Positions 1 through 8,229 of a stretch of 64,000 bases of DNA are shown piece after piece. The translations under genes were made by a program, and so were the position numbers. Each line of letters begins with the position of its first letter. The first letter of the stretch is position 1. This stretch comes from Thauera butanivorans NBRC 103042. GTDB lineage: Bacteria > Pseudomonadota > Gammaproteobacteria > Burkholderiales > Rhodocyclaceae. Under the pieces are notes generated by a model, which saw only the letters and a list, made by a program, of their open reading frames with translations, ran no database searches and was not told the DNA's origin. The stretch is from contig NZ_BCUG01000004.1 in NCBI RefSeq assembly GCF_001591165.1, positions 1 to 64,000 on the forward strand. Direction: 5' to 3'.

Positions 1-82
1 CCTAAGACGGGCGTTCAGGCAAAGAAGGTTTTTGCGACTTTAAGGTAAGGGCAGCCTGCCTTTCCGGAAATTGGTGGATTAA

Positions 83-2527
83 ATGCCTTTTAAAAATATT
101 ACAGGAAAACAAGAGTCGGCCATCCTTTCTGCGTTGCGGGTAGGACAGTACAATCTTTTGTTAGGTGCCGGCTTCAGCATGGATTCCGCCAATGAGCGCG
201 GTAAGCTACCTAGTGGTGAGGCTCTCGCGGCCGAGTTGTGCAATGTAACCGGAGCAAAAAGCAACTCACTGCAACGGTTATATGAACTGATGACGCCGGA
301 GCAAGTCAGGACGCATATCACCGATCGACTTTCCCGTAGCGCGCCTGGAAAGACGGCTGAGCTTATGTCATCGTTTATTTGGAAGCGAGTTTTCACTTGG
401 AATGTTGATGATGTGCTTGAGAATACCTATCAAGATGGACGCAGGCTTCAGCGTGCAGTACCAAAACACTTCAACGACATCTATGCAAATGCAGAAAGCT
501 TGGAGGAGCTGCTAGTAATTCATCTGCACGGCTATGTTGGTCAAGCGGATCGTGGTTACGTATTTTCACGCGAGCAATATCTAAAACAGATCACAAAGGT
601 GAATCCGTGGATGACGGTGCTGACACAACTTATGCTGTCAGAGCCCATGATTATTGCGGGAACTTCGCTTGACGAAGTGGATCTTGATTTCTATCTCGCT
701 CAACGAACTAGCGAGAGCGCCCGCAGTGATCGCGGGCCTTCAATTTTGGTGGCATCTGACGGACCTTTCTCCCGCAAACTTTGCGAGAAACACGATCTCC
801 TATTGTTTGATGGGCGTTCGCTTGAATTCTTTGAATATCTCAAGGGGTTGCTTCCGACGGCTCCCACACCCTCAGAGCTTATTCCCATAGAGACCCAAAA
901 ACTGATCTCGCCTAAAGTCAGTAAAGTTGTCGCAATGGCTTTCAGCTCGGATTTTGAAGTTGTTCCTGGTTCAGCTCCAAAAGCAACAAATTCTCGCTTT
1001 ATGTACGGCCACCTGCCGACTTGGAGCGATTTGGAGTCAAACCTTGATATCAGCCGTCCTATCGTAGCTGGGATGCTTCTTGAGGCGGAGAAGCGTATCG
1101 CTGACCCCCTCAACACTAATCGCCTAATGTATATTGGAGATGTGGCCGGTGCCGGCAAGACTACGGTGCTCAAACGGCTTGCATTTGAACTCGCCAAAAG
1201 AGGCGTTCGAACCCTTCTCTGCTCCGCCTTAAGTCGTATTGGTGCGGACACAGCGAACGTGCTTGACCTGCTCGACGGCCCAGTCGTTATTATCATCGAC
1301 AACTTGGCTGAGCAAGCTCCAGCCGTAGTCGACCTTATGGCGCGCCTTAGGAAACCTGATGTCCTATTTGTTGGTGCAGAACGGGGTTACCGAGAGAACT
1401 ACCTAAAGCAAGTTCTCGCCAGCGTGAACTATGACCAGTTCGATGGTTTGGCGATTTCAGGGGTTGAGGCGAGGAGACTCATTGATCGCTATGTTGAAGT
1501 TGGGGCTATCGGCGACCACACAATCCTCAAGCAGAAGGACAGGTTCGTCCGTGAAGTACAGAGTGATCCCATTGCTGTAGCGTGTTGCCGAATACTCAAT
1601 GACTTTCGACCACTCGACCGAATTGTTGATAGCATTACCACCGACGCTGGACCTGAGGCGCTAGGTCGTTACTTGGGCGCAGCCCTTGCCCAGCATTGTT
1701 TCTATGGCGGTATCCGGTACGAAATATTGATGAAGGCTTTTGGCGGAAAAGGGGGGCAGGAACAATTCAAACCCAGCAGTCCGTTGCCGCTAGACTTCTA
1801 CGACGACCCTAAGAGATTTGTAATTCCAGAAAATGCTGTTCTCGCTGAGAATGCCCTAGCTAGACTAGCGGAGCGAGATCCTGACAAGATGCTTTTAACG
1901 TTCGTCAATTTGGCAGAGGAACTTGGTTCTTGGGTGAATCGAGAGACCATCAGGGCACGTTCCCCTGAGGCGAGGCTTTCTGGTCGTCTGTTCGACTTCG
2001 ATGCCGTTGTTGGGAAGTATCTCAAGGGAAATTCAGAGGACTTTTACACTCAAGTTAAAAGCGTCTGGGAGTGGAACTCGCGTTATTGGGAACAAGTGGC
2101 TTTGCTCAACTTAGCGCGCTATCAGATGGTGACAAATATGGAGCGGCGCATGGAGTATCTTCAGGATGCGGTCACGCATGCGCGACACGCTGTAACCATC
2201 GAGCATCATCCCTTCCCACTAACCACGTTGGGAAAGGTTCTCTTGGTACATATGTTGGCTCCAGGCATCAGTATGAAGACCTCTTTCGACGAAGCATTTC
2301 GCAAGTTGTCTGAAGCCATTCAAATTGAGGACCAACGCAATAGGGTTTCCGTCCAGCCTTTTGGAGTGATCTTTAGTGGCGTCGTCAGCTACTTGGAAGC
2401 GGGCGGGCAATTAGATCATAAGCAACTTTCTCGACTAACAGATATTCTATCTGTAGCTTCGACCAAGCTAGGTGGCGACCGTGAGATGCAAAGACATATT
2501 GAAGCTGTGAAGCAAATCTTGGTTTGA
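83..2527 (+). CDS. SIR2-domain / STAND P-loop NTPase defence-type protein
   Basis: An 814-residue protein with two recognisable modules. Residues about 20-255 resemble a SIR2-like NADase: GAGFS at 28-32, an N-V-D-D box at 107-110 and HLHG at 147-150, matching the NAD-binding and catalytic Asn/His positions of the family. Residues about 340-560 hold a P-loop NTPase with Walker A GDVAGAGKT (352-360) and Walker B VVIIIDN (401-407), as in STAND proteins. The C-terminal 250 residues look helical and are unassigned. Proteins with this layout usually sense phage infection and deplete NAD+; that function is inferred here. The gene is clearly AT-richer than the phage and host genes, suggesting separate acquisition. 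It lies next to a truncated prophage tail gene. It is shorter than Avs-type SIR2-STAND proteins. Confidence 0.8.
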   Translation: MPFKNITGKQESAILSALRVGQYNLLLGAGFSMDSANERGKLPSGEALAAELCNVTGAKSNSLQRLYELMTPEQVRTHITDRLSRSAPGKTAELMSSFIWKRVFTWNVDDVLENTYQDGRRLQRAVPKHFNDIYANAESLEELLVIHLHGYVGQADRGYVFSREQYLKQITKVNPWMTVLTQLMLSEPMIIAGTSLDEVDLDFYLAQRTSESARSDRGPSILVASDGPFSRKLCEKHDLLLFDGRSLEFFEYLKGLLPTAPTPSELIPIETQKLISPKVSKVVAMAFSSDFEVVPGSAPKATNSRFMYGHLPTWSDLESNLDISRPIVAGMLLEAEKRIADPLNTNRLMYIGDVAGAGKTTVLKRLAFELAKRGVRTLLCSALSRIGADTANVLDLLDGPVVIIIDNLAEQAPAVVDLMARLRKPDVLFVGAERGYRENYLKQVLASVNYDQFDGLAISGVEARRLIDRYVEVGAIGDHTILKQKDRFVREVQSDPIAVACCRILNDFRPLDRIVDSITTDAGPEALGRYLGAALAQHCFYGGIRYEILMKAFGGKGGQEQFKPSSPLPLDFYDDPKRFVIPENAVLAENALARLAERDPDKMLLTFVNLAEELGSWVNRETIRARSPEARLSGRLFDFDAVVGKYLKGNSEDFYTQVKSVWEWNSRYWEQVALLNLARYQMVTNMERRMEYLQDAVTHARHAVTIEHHPFPLTTLGKVLLVHMLAPGISMKTSFDEAFRKLSEAIQIEDQRNRVSVQPFGVIFSGVVSYLEAGGQLDHKQLSRLTDILSVASTKLGGDREMQRHIEAVKQILV

Positions 2528-2869
2528 ATTACTGTGGAATCCTCGACTTCTTTATAATTAACCAAGCCGAGAGGCAATGTTCAGGATAGCTAAGTTCTCT
2601 CTTGAGAGATTACCTGTGTATTAGTTATCTCTCTTCGGAATGCGTGGTTCTGCGCTCCGGATTTTTTGTCCTAAGGTAACGCGTGGAACAACAAGCTATG
2701 ATGCGAGAAAGTTCGTCATTCCGCAGCAATCATGCCGCTGTAGCATGCCCCAGCTCGCTTTCTCCGGGCTCTCATGTGACTCCCAGCCCACAGTGCCGCA
2801 TCGTCAAGAAGCTGCATGAAACAGAGCTAACCTATTGCCCTGCATACGGTTTCAAGCCTCGCGTGATTC
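2528..2869. other. Noncoding AT-rich stretch at prophage/island junction
   Basis: This 342-bp gap lies between the stop of the SIR2-STAND gene and the stop of the tape-measure gene. Base composition resembles the SIR2 gene rather than the phage. I see no good start-plus-ribosome-site combination, no tRNA and no transposase remnant. The prophage composition begins at about 2870-2900, so a recombination junction probably lies there. Confidence 0.5.
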
Positions 2870-5119
2870 TCACAAAAGGCTTGACGCCGGCCATTTTTTG
2901 GCTTCGCCGCCAAGGGCAGCGGTAGCGGCCGCGCCCTTCGTCATTGCCACGACGATGGCTTTACCAGCAGCATCGGCCTCGATGCGCAGCCCGTGCTGCG
3001 CGGCCTGCGCCTTCAAGGCGGCATCGGCCACACCGCCGTTGGCGCGGATGGCGGCCTCGGCATACACGCGGAAAGCGGCGTTGATGTCGTTCGTCGTCGC
3101 CTGCCCGCTGTTCTTGATCGTCGTGAAATGGGCCTTGGCGTTTTCGGCCAGGCGCTTCAGCTCCGCTTCGCTCGTGATGCCCAAACCTTGAAACGCAGCT
3201 TCGAGCGCATCGCCCGTGTCATCGGCCTGGCCCGCGGTCTTTTTCAGCTCGGCGCGAATCTGCTGCTGGAGCTCTGCCGCGCGCTGCGTGTCGCCGGCAG
3301 CGATCGCCGACTGGTAGGCCTTCTTGAGATCGGCAAGCGAGGACACCGTGGCGGCGACTTCGGCACGCTGCTTTTCACCGGAATTCTTGGCCGCGGCGGC
3401 GGCTTCGGCACTGAGCTTCGTGATTTCCCGCCAGACGGCCGTGGCGCCTTCGATGTCGCCTTCCGCGGTCAGGCGCTGCTGCTCGGCCGTCAGCTCGGCA
3501 ATGCGTTCGGCCGTCGTTTTGGCCTGCTCCGCGATGCTGCCCAGCGCCGCTGTCGTGCCTGCCGCCGCCGTGTTCGCAGCTCCGGTGAGCCCGGCAAAGC
3601 CGGCCTGGGCCAGCTCCGCCCCCTCGGCCGCGGCATCGAAGGCCTCGCGGGTCTTGCTGGCAAAGGCTTCGGAGACGGCATAGGCTGCTTGTGCGTTGAA
3701 CCGAAGATTCTCGGCGGCTGCAGCAAAGCTGGCCGACATGTCACCGAAGGTGACCTTGCTGATACCCTCGGCGATCAAGGCCAGATCGGACAGAAACGCA
3801 GACGCAAGCCAAGACGCACCACGCCCGAGTGCATAGACGGCAGTCAGCACCGTGTTGATGCCGGCGGACATCACCCCGTAGGCCGTCTGGGCAATATTGC
3901 CGGCAGCAGTGGCCTTCGTGCCGATCCAGTCGAAGACCTCGCCCGCGCGCGTGCCGAACGCCTGCATGTCGGCTGCCAGCTTCGAGAAGTCGATCTTGGA
4001 GAAAAAATCGGCGACCCACTTGCCGCCCGCCTCGAAGGCGGACTTGATGGCCTGGCCGAAGCGGTCGGCCGTGCCGTCGCTGACGAACTGGCGCAGGCGC
4101 TCTGCAACGGCATCGACCTGTTCCTTGAGCGTTGCCAGGACAGGCGTACCGAGTTTGATTTTCAACGCATCCCAAGCACTGCCAAGGCCCTTTGTGGCGC
4201 CGTCCAGGTTGTCGCTCATGACTGCGGCGAAGTCACGCGCACTGCCTGCTGACTGGTCGAGCTGGCGCTTGAGATCGTCGAGCGAGCCGATACCCTGGTT
4301 CAGCAGCGCCCGCAGGGCGGGGCCGGCCTCCGTGCCCACGGCGTTGATTGCCCGCTGCCCCCCTGCTCCGGCCGCAGCAAGCTGGCGTAGGGCTTCGTCG
4401 AAGTCGGTGGTGGTGATGCCTGCCGCGGCCAGTTCTCGACGGAACTTGCTGGCGGGGTTCGAGAACTGGGCAAGAATGCTGTTGAGCGCAGTACCGGCCC
4501 GGCTGGCATCGATGCCGGCATCGGCAAACTTGCCGATGATGGCGACCGTCTGCTCCAGGCTCAGGCCCAGCGAGTTGGCCAGGGGCGCCGCATACGACAG
4601 CGCCTGGGCCAAGCCTTGCACACTGGTGTTCGAGGCATTCGCGCCCATCGACAGCACGTCGGCGACGCGGCCGGCCTCTTCGAACGACAGCCCCATGCCG
4701 AAGACGGCCTTGCTGATGTAGTCGCTGGCCTCGCCCAGGCTGACCCCACCGGCAGCGGCAAGATCGAGCACGGCGGGCAGCGCCTGGACTGCATCGGTGG
4801 CGGACAAGCCCGCCTTGGCGAGGTTTTCCAGTGCGCCTGCGGCCTCGACGCTGGTGTATTTCGTCGTGGTGCCGGCGTCTTCCGCCGCTGCGCGCAGCGC
4901 GGCAAGTTCTTCGCCCGACGCGCCGGCGGCAGCCTGTACGGCCGACATGGCGGTCTCGAAGTCCCGCGCAGAGCCGACTACATCGCCGAACAGGCGAATG
5001 CTGAAATAGCTCGCAATCGCAGCGGCGATCTTGCCGGCATGCGCACCGAGTGCGGAGAAAACCGACGAGGCCTCATCCTTGGCTGTGATGATGATGCGGG
5101 TGATTGGATTACTGGCCAC
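2870..5119 (-). CDS. Phage tail tape-measure protein, apparently 3'-truncated
   Basis: A 749-residue Ala-rich, mostly helical protein starting at GTG (5119). Residues about 55-260 match the TP901-type tape-measure core: an ETAMSAVQ-like start, repeated GLSLEQTVAIIGKFADAGI-like helices and a VGTEAGPALRALL stretch. Residues about 330-460 contain amphipathic or hydrophobic segments, and a coiled coil follows from about 530. Tape measures set tail length and are normally followed by tail-tip genes, but here the frame ends in an unrelated-looking tail (KKWPASSLL) exactly where base composition falls, and nothing tail-like follows. I infer loss of the 3' end and the distal tail genes. It starts three bases after the i-spanin stop. 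Confidence 0.85.
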   Translation of the reverse strand: MASNPITRIIITAKDEASSVFSALGAHAGKIAAAIASYFSIRLFGDVVGSARDFETAMSAVQAAAGASGEELAALRAAAEDAGTTTKYTSVEAAGALENLAKAGLSATDAVQALPAVLDLAAAGGVSLGEASDYISKAVFGMGLSFEEAGRVADVLSMGANASNTSVQGLAQALSYAAPLANSLGLSLEQTVAIIGKFADAGIDASRAGTALNSILAQFSNPASKFRRELAAAGITTTDFDEALRQLAAAGAGGQRAINAVGTEAGPALRALLNQGIGSLDDLKRQLDQSAGSARDFAAVMSDNLDGATKGLGSAWDALKIKLGTPVLATLKEQVDAVAERLRQFVSDGTADRFGQAIKSAFEAGGKWVADFFSKIDFSKLAADMQAFGTRAGEVFDWIGTKATAAGNIAQTAYGVMSAGINTVLTAVYALGRGASWLASAFLSDLALIAEGISKVTFGDMSASFAAAAENLRFNAQAAYAVSEAFASKTREAFDAAAEGAELAQAGFAGLTGAANTAAAGTTAALGSIAEQAKTTAERIAELTAEQQRLTAEGDIEGATAVWREITKLSAEAAAAAKNSGEKQRAEVAATVSSLADLKKAYQSAIAAGDTQRAAELQQQIRAELKKTAGQADDTGDALEAAFQGLGITSEAELKRLAENAKAHFTTIKNSGQATTNDINAAFRVYAEAAIRANGGVADAALKAQAAQHGLRIEADAAGKAIVVAMTKGAAATAALGGEAKKWPASSLL

Positions 5120-5122
5120 TGA

Positions 5123-5650
5123 TCAATCCCCCTTCAAGGCGCCAGTGCCGCCCTGCACTGCTCGTTGATCCGGCGGCACACCTCGGCCCACTGCACCACC
5201 TGCAGTTCCCAGCGCATCATCTCCGCCTCGCTGGGCACCACCGGCGCCGGCACCGCCCCGCAGGCCTGAAGGCATTCGGGTGGCGTCGCCGATGGACTGC
5301 AGACCGTTGGCCCGGGCGATGGCATCGACGAGCAGGCGGAAAGACTCAGGATCGCGAGCACACTCCAGGCGTGCCGCACGGGTGATGATCTGTTCATGGC
5401 GCGAGGCCTCGGCTAGATGACGAGATGCGGTTTCGGCCTGCTGGCGGGCGAGCGTGGCGGTACGGGTGGCCGTGGCGCGCAGTTGCTCACCAGCAGTACC
5501 AAGTGCGGCCGCGGCGTCGGCCAGCGCGGTGCGGGCGCTGCCAAGTTGTGCGCGGGCAGCACGCCCATCGGCCAGCTCATGGCCACCCCAGCCGCCCAGG
5601 CCCAGCCCCACCACGAACCCCACCAGCGCAACCAATGCGATGGGCTGCAC
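5123..5650 (-). CDS. i-spanin (Rz-like inner-membrane lysis protein)
   Basis: About 175 residues from a GTG at 5650, chosen because AGGAGG lies six bases upstream and the protein then opens with a hydrophobic segment (VQPIALVALVGFVVGLGLGG). The membrane anchor is followed by an Ala/Arg/Gln-rich helical stretch typical of the periplasmic coiled coil of Rz proteins. The o-spanin frame is nested entirely inside this gene, a hallmark of Rz/Rz1 pairs. It would act last in lysis by fusing inner and outer membranes. It lies directly after the endolysin. Confidence 0.75.
   Translation of the reverse strand: MQPIALVALVGFVVGLGLGGWGGHELADGRAARAQLGSARTALADAAAALGTAGEQLRATATRTATLARQQAETASRHLAEASRHEQIITRAARLECARDPESFRLLVDAIARANGLQSIGDATRMPSGLRGGAGAGGAQRGGDDALGTAGGAVGRGVPPDQRAVQGGTGALKGD
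5134..5397 (-). CDS. o-spanin (Rz1-like lipoprotein), nested in Rz
   Basis: An 87-residue lipoprotein in an alternative frame inside the i-spanin gene. It has a basic start (MNRSSPVRHAW), a hydrophobic core and a lipobox LSAC, with Cys22 as the probable lipidated residue, followed by a Ser/Pro-rich segment as in Rz1 proteins. The mature part is short, with a helical C-terminus. It would sit in the outer membrane and pair with the i-spanin across the periplasm. The start is ATG at 5397. Confidence 0.8.
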   Translation of the reverse strand: MNRSSPVRHAWSVLAILSLSACSSMPSPGPTVCSPSATPPECLQACGAVPAPVVPSEAEMMRWELQVVQWAEVCRRINEQCRAALAP

Positions 5651-5651
5651 A

Positions 5652-6128
5652 TCACACCTCCTGAGGTTCACAGCCGGTTTCGAACATCCGGCGCTCTTCG
5701 GCGCGGCGCTTGACCAGGCCGGGCAGGCGCCGCCCCTTGGCATACACCCAGCGGTCGAATTGCGCCGCCGCGCCCCAGCAGTCGCCCGCGTTCAGGCGGC
5801 GGGCCAGCGTGGAGGTGCAATAGGCATCGCCGCCGACATTGAAGGCAAAGGACACCAGGGCGTCGTACTGCGCCTGGGTGATGGCGACATGGGTGCAGCG
5901 GGCCACTGCCTTGCCGGCCACGCCGGCATCGAGCACCAGCAGGCGATTGCATTGCTCGAAGCTGGCGCGCTGGCCAAGCTGCACGCCGGCGGTGTGGCCG
6001 GTGCAGATGGTGGGGATGCCGACCGGGTCGAGATAAGCGGTCAGCAGCGTGCCTTCGTGCGCGGCGATGAAGCCGAGCCCCACAGCGCTGACGACGAACG
6101 CGGCTGCCAGTGTTTTACCGCGCGTCAT
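5652..6128 (-). CDS. Phage endolysin, GH24 lysozyme with SAR-like N-terminus
   Basis: 158 residues from ATG 6128. The N-terminus (MTRGKTLAAAFVVSAVGLGFIAAHEG) is a weakly hydrophobic Ala/Gly-rich segment like a signal-arrest-release domain. It leads directly into the glycosidase motif, with Glu25, Asp34 and Thr40 as the likely E-D-T catalytic triad. The downstream sequence (YDALVSFAFNVGG, then LPGLVKRRAEER) is diagnostic of T4/P21-type muramidases. It cleaves peptidoglycan glycan strands. It overlaps the holin stop by 14 bases and is followed at once by the spanins, giving a complete holin-endolysin-Rz-Rz1 cassette. Confidence 0.88.
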   Translation of the reverse strand: MTRGKTLAAAFVVSAVGLGFIAAHEGTLLTAYLDPVGIPTICTGHTAGVQLGQRASFEQCNRLLVLDAGVAGKAVARCTHVAITQAQYDALVSFAFNVGGDAYCTSTLARRLNAGDCWGAAAQFDRWVYAKGRRLPGLVKRRAEERRMFETGCEPQEV

Positions 6129-6405
6129 GGGGGCAGTCCGGGTGTTCGCAGGCAACCGGATGACGGCGGTCGTGGGGTACGGGATCGTCGCGCTGACGGC
6201 GGTCGGCCAGCAGGCGTTCGATCTTTTGTTCGTGGGCACGCTGCTCGCGGCGGTCCTTGCGGATGATGTGCCAGGCCTGGAGAACCAGGCCGATGAGGCC
6301 GATCAGGATGCCGACGACGACACCCAGGTCATTGAGGGTGAGTGCGGACAACACGGAGATGAGGCCCCCTGCGTAGCTGGCGGTGGATAGCGTTCTGTCG
6401 TTCAT
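6115..6405 (-). CDS. Phage holin
   Basis: 96 residues. A short polar start is followed by two hydrophobic stretches (about residues 12-24 and 27-45, the latter VVVGILIGLIGLVLQAW), then a highly charged, Arg/His-rich C-terminal tail. Size, topology and position immediately upstream of the endolysin support a holin that sets lysis timing by permeabilising the inner membrane. The exact holin family is not certain. Confidence 0.7.
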   Translation of the reverse strand: MNDRTLSTASYAGGLISVLSALTLNDLGVVVGILIGLIGLVLQAWHIIRKDRREQRAHEQKIERLLADRRQRDDPVPHDRRHPVACEHPDCPHDAR

Positions 6406-6469
6406 GGCCGCTCCGGCTGGATGGGGCGCCGAACCCAGGCCCGGCGCCCTGCTGTGCAGGCGTCTGTAC

Positions 6470-7243
6470 TTAGCTGGCGGTGTCGCGCAGCTCGACGGTG
6501 AAGGGCTCGGTCTTGCCCACCGGGGTCTTGGCGCGCCCCGTCAGCGGGATGCTGGCGAAGTCATCGGCGAGGAAATCGAAGGCGGCATCCGGGGCGACGA
6601 TGCCTTCGTGCACGGTGGCGATGCACGGCAGCTTGTCGGCGAAGTTCATGCCGTCGAGGATGAAGCGCGCGCGGATCTCGTTGACCGTGGCGGCACTGAT
6701 GCGGGTGCCGCTGATGGCGCTGTAGGCGCCGAAGACCTTGACCTTTGCACCCGCGCTGATGCCGGCGCCGGCCTTGACCCGCAGCCAGCCCAGGCGCCAA
6801 TTGACTTCGTAGTGCGTGCCCAGCTCGTAGGTGGTGTCGCCTGCTTCGTTCTTGACGGTGAAACCTTCCTGCTGCCAGTTCTGGTGCGGCAGCTCCACCC
6901 AGCCGCCCAGGTCGACGGTGACTTCCAGCGCATCACCTTCGGCAAGGGTGCCGCTGGCGGTGTTGATGGCGGACTGCGTGCCGAGCAGGGCCAGGGTGAG
7001 GCCTTCGCGGTCGACCTCGCCAAAGGTGACGGCGAAGTCGCCGGCCTGGGGCAGGTTGACCGCCTCGATGACCTGGCCGTAGGTGCTGCGGCCCTTGCTG
7101 GTCTTTTCCTTGGTTTCGATGTTGGGCTTGTACTCGAACTTCTCAGCTTCGTAAGGGCCGAACAGCGAGCCCAGCGCGCCAGTGAGCGGGTTGTACCGCT
7201 GGACGTAGAGGTCGCCAGCGCCAAGAAAACCACGTGCTGCCAT
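6470..7243 (-). CDS. Phage major tail tube protein
   Basis: 257 residues, mostly predicted beta structure, opening MAARGFLGAGDLYVQRYNP. This type of start (GAGDLY plus a 'KPNIETKEKTS' stretch at about 40) is common in tail-tube proteins of lambda-like and related siphophages of betaproteobacteria. The context is a short head-tail joining gene set before it and the tape measure after it, interrupted only by the lysis cassette. It would polymerise as rings around the tape measure. Confidence 0.75.
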   Translation of the reverse strand: MAARGFLGAGDLYVQRYNPLTGALGSLFGPYEAEKFEYKPNIETKEKTSKGRSTYGQVIEAVNLPQAGDFAVTFGEVDREGLTLALLGTQSAINTASGTLAEGDALEVTVDLGGWVELPHQNWQQEGFTVKNEAGDTTYELGTHYEVNWRLGWLRVKAGAGISAGAKVKVFGAYSAISGTRISAATVNEIRARFILDGMNFADKLPCIATVHEGIVAPDAAFDFLADDFASIPLTGRAKTPVGKTEPFTVELRDTAS

Positions 7244-7255
7244 GATGGGTTGCTC

Positions 7256-7678
7256 CTATGCGTTCGGCGCGGCCGTGGCCACACCGGGAAGGGTGAAGTG
7301 GATTGCCAGCTCGACGGCCGCGCCCTGGTAGGCGGGAGGCGGAGGCGCATCGAGCACGGGGCGGACACGGCCGGGGCCGGTTCCATAGCGGAAGGCGAGC
7401 ACGCGCCGAAGCAGTTCTGCCAGGCCGGTGGTGGCGCGCTCGACCTGGACGGCATCGATGGCACCCGCGCCGGCGCCGATGCGCACCACGAAACGCTGGT
7501 CGACGGCAGCCTCGGTGCGCGCCGCGCTTTGCGCGCTGACGCGGTAGCCTTGCCACGCCACCTGCACGACGAGCGCGTGCTGCTCGAAATCGGGCTCGTC
7601 GAAGGTGCCGTAGATCGGCGCGCCGGGCACGGCATCTGCCAGGGCGGCCTTCAGCGCAAGCTCAAAGGGGAGGAACAT
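7256..7678 (-). CDS. Putative tail terminator / minor tail protein (gpU-like position)
   Basis: 140 residues from ATG 7678, which overlaps the upstream gene's stop in an ATGA junction and so implies translational coupling. It starts MFLPFELALKAALADAVPGAPIYGTFDE and has a beta-rich middle containing VVQVAWQGYRVS. Position directly before the tail tube gene and size fit a tail-terminator or head-tail joining protein. I do not see a diagnostic motif, so the name rests mainly on synteny. Confidence 0.5.
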   Translation of the reverse strand: MFLPFELALKAALADAVPGAPIYGTFDEPDFEQHALVVQVAWQGYRVSAQSAARTEAAVDQRFVVRIGAGAGAIDAVQVERATTGLAELLRRVLAFRYGTGPGRVRPVLDAPPPPAYQGAAVELAIHFTLPGVATAAPNA

Positions 7679-8037
7679 CAGCCGCCCTCCTCTTCGCCGT
7701 TGGCGGGGACAGTCAGCACCTTGGCGAGCGGCGCCACGAATTCCCGCCCGCCATGCAGGGCACGCGGCTTTTCGGCCACGCGCAGAACGCCGGCAGGCGC
7801 CGAGGCCGAACCGGCCAGCGTGAGGTTTTGCCCGCGCTGCAAGGCAGCAGGGGCAGCGTAGCGCAGCAGCCAGTCGCAGCCCCGAACGCCATCGAAGAAG
7901 TCCGTGTCGTTGAGGCTCAACATGCCAGCGAAGGGCTCGCCGCCATCGGGCGTGACGACGACATCGGCCAGCATGCCGACCGTGGCTTCGGTCAGCATGT
8001 CTTCGATTTCGGCAAACGGGGCGACCAGGCCAGTCAT
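7678..8037 (-). CDS. Putative head-tail joining protein (gpFII-like position)
   Basis: 119 residues. It starts with a helix (MTGLVAPFAEIEDMLTEATVGML), then beta strands and a Gly/Glu-rich end. It lies between the major capsid and FI-like genes on one side and the tail genes on the other, where lambda-type phages encode FII head-tail connectors. Its stop is coupled to the next gene by ATGA. Function is inferred from order and size. Confidence 0.5.
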   Translation of the reverse strand: MTGLVAPFAEIEDMLTEATVGMLADVVVTPDGGEPFAGMLSLNDTDFFDGVRGCDWLLRYAAPAALQRGQNLTLAGSASAPAGVLRVAEKPRALHGGREFVAPLAKVLTVPANGEEEGG

Positions 8038-8039
8038 GC

Positions 8040-8216
8040 TCAGGCGCCCTCCCCTTTCTGCTCGGCCTTGTCGTCCGCCGCGGCCGGGCGCACGGGCACG
8101 GCGAACCCGCGGGCGACCAGCGCTTCGGCTTCGGCCTTGTCCTTGATGTCGATCTCGCCACCGGGCGGGATATCTCCCGCAGCGGTGCCGAGGGTGACTT
8201 TGGCGATTAGCTTCAT
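8040..8216 (-). CDS. Small phage protein after major capsid (FI-like position)
   Basis: 58 residues (MKLIAKVTLGTAAGDIPPGG start), with a KAEAEALVARGFAV segment and a charged Lys/Glu tail. It is too small for a confident family call. Its place between the capsid gene and the connectors matches lambda FI, but a small capsid-associated protein of another kind is equally possible. It starts 13 bases after the capsid stop. Confidence 0.55.
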   Translation of the reverse strand: MKLIAKVTLGTAAGDIPPGGEIDIKDKAEAEALVARGFAVPVRPAAADDKAEQKGEGA

Positions 8217-8229
8217 GTCACCCTCCCGA

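Noticed and set aside
2832-2894. A-run (AAAAAA) at the tape-measure end with an overlapping short frame starting at 2894, suggesting a programmed frameshift
   Set aside because: Shifting frame adds only about 20 codons before a stop and gives no recognisable tail sequence. A truncation junction explains the data better.
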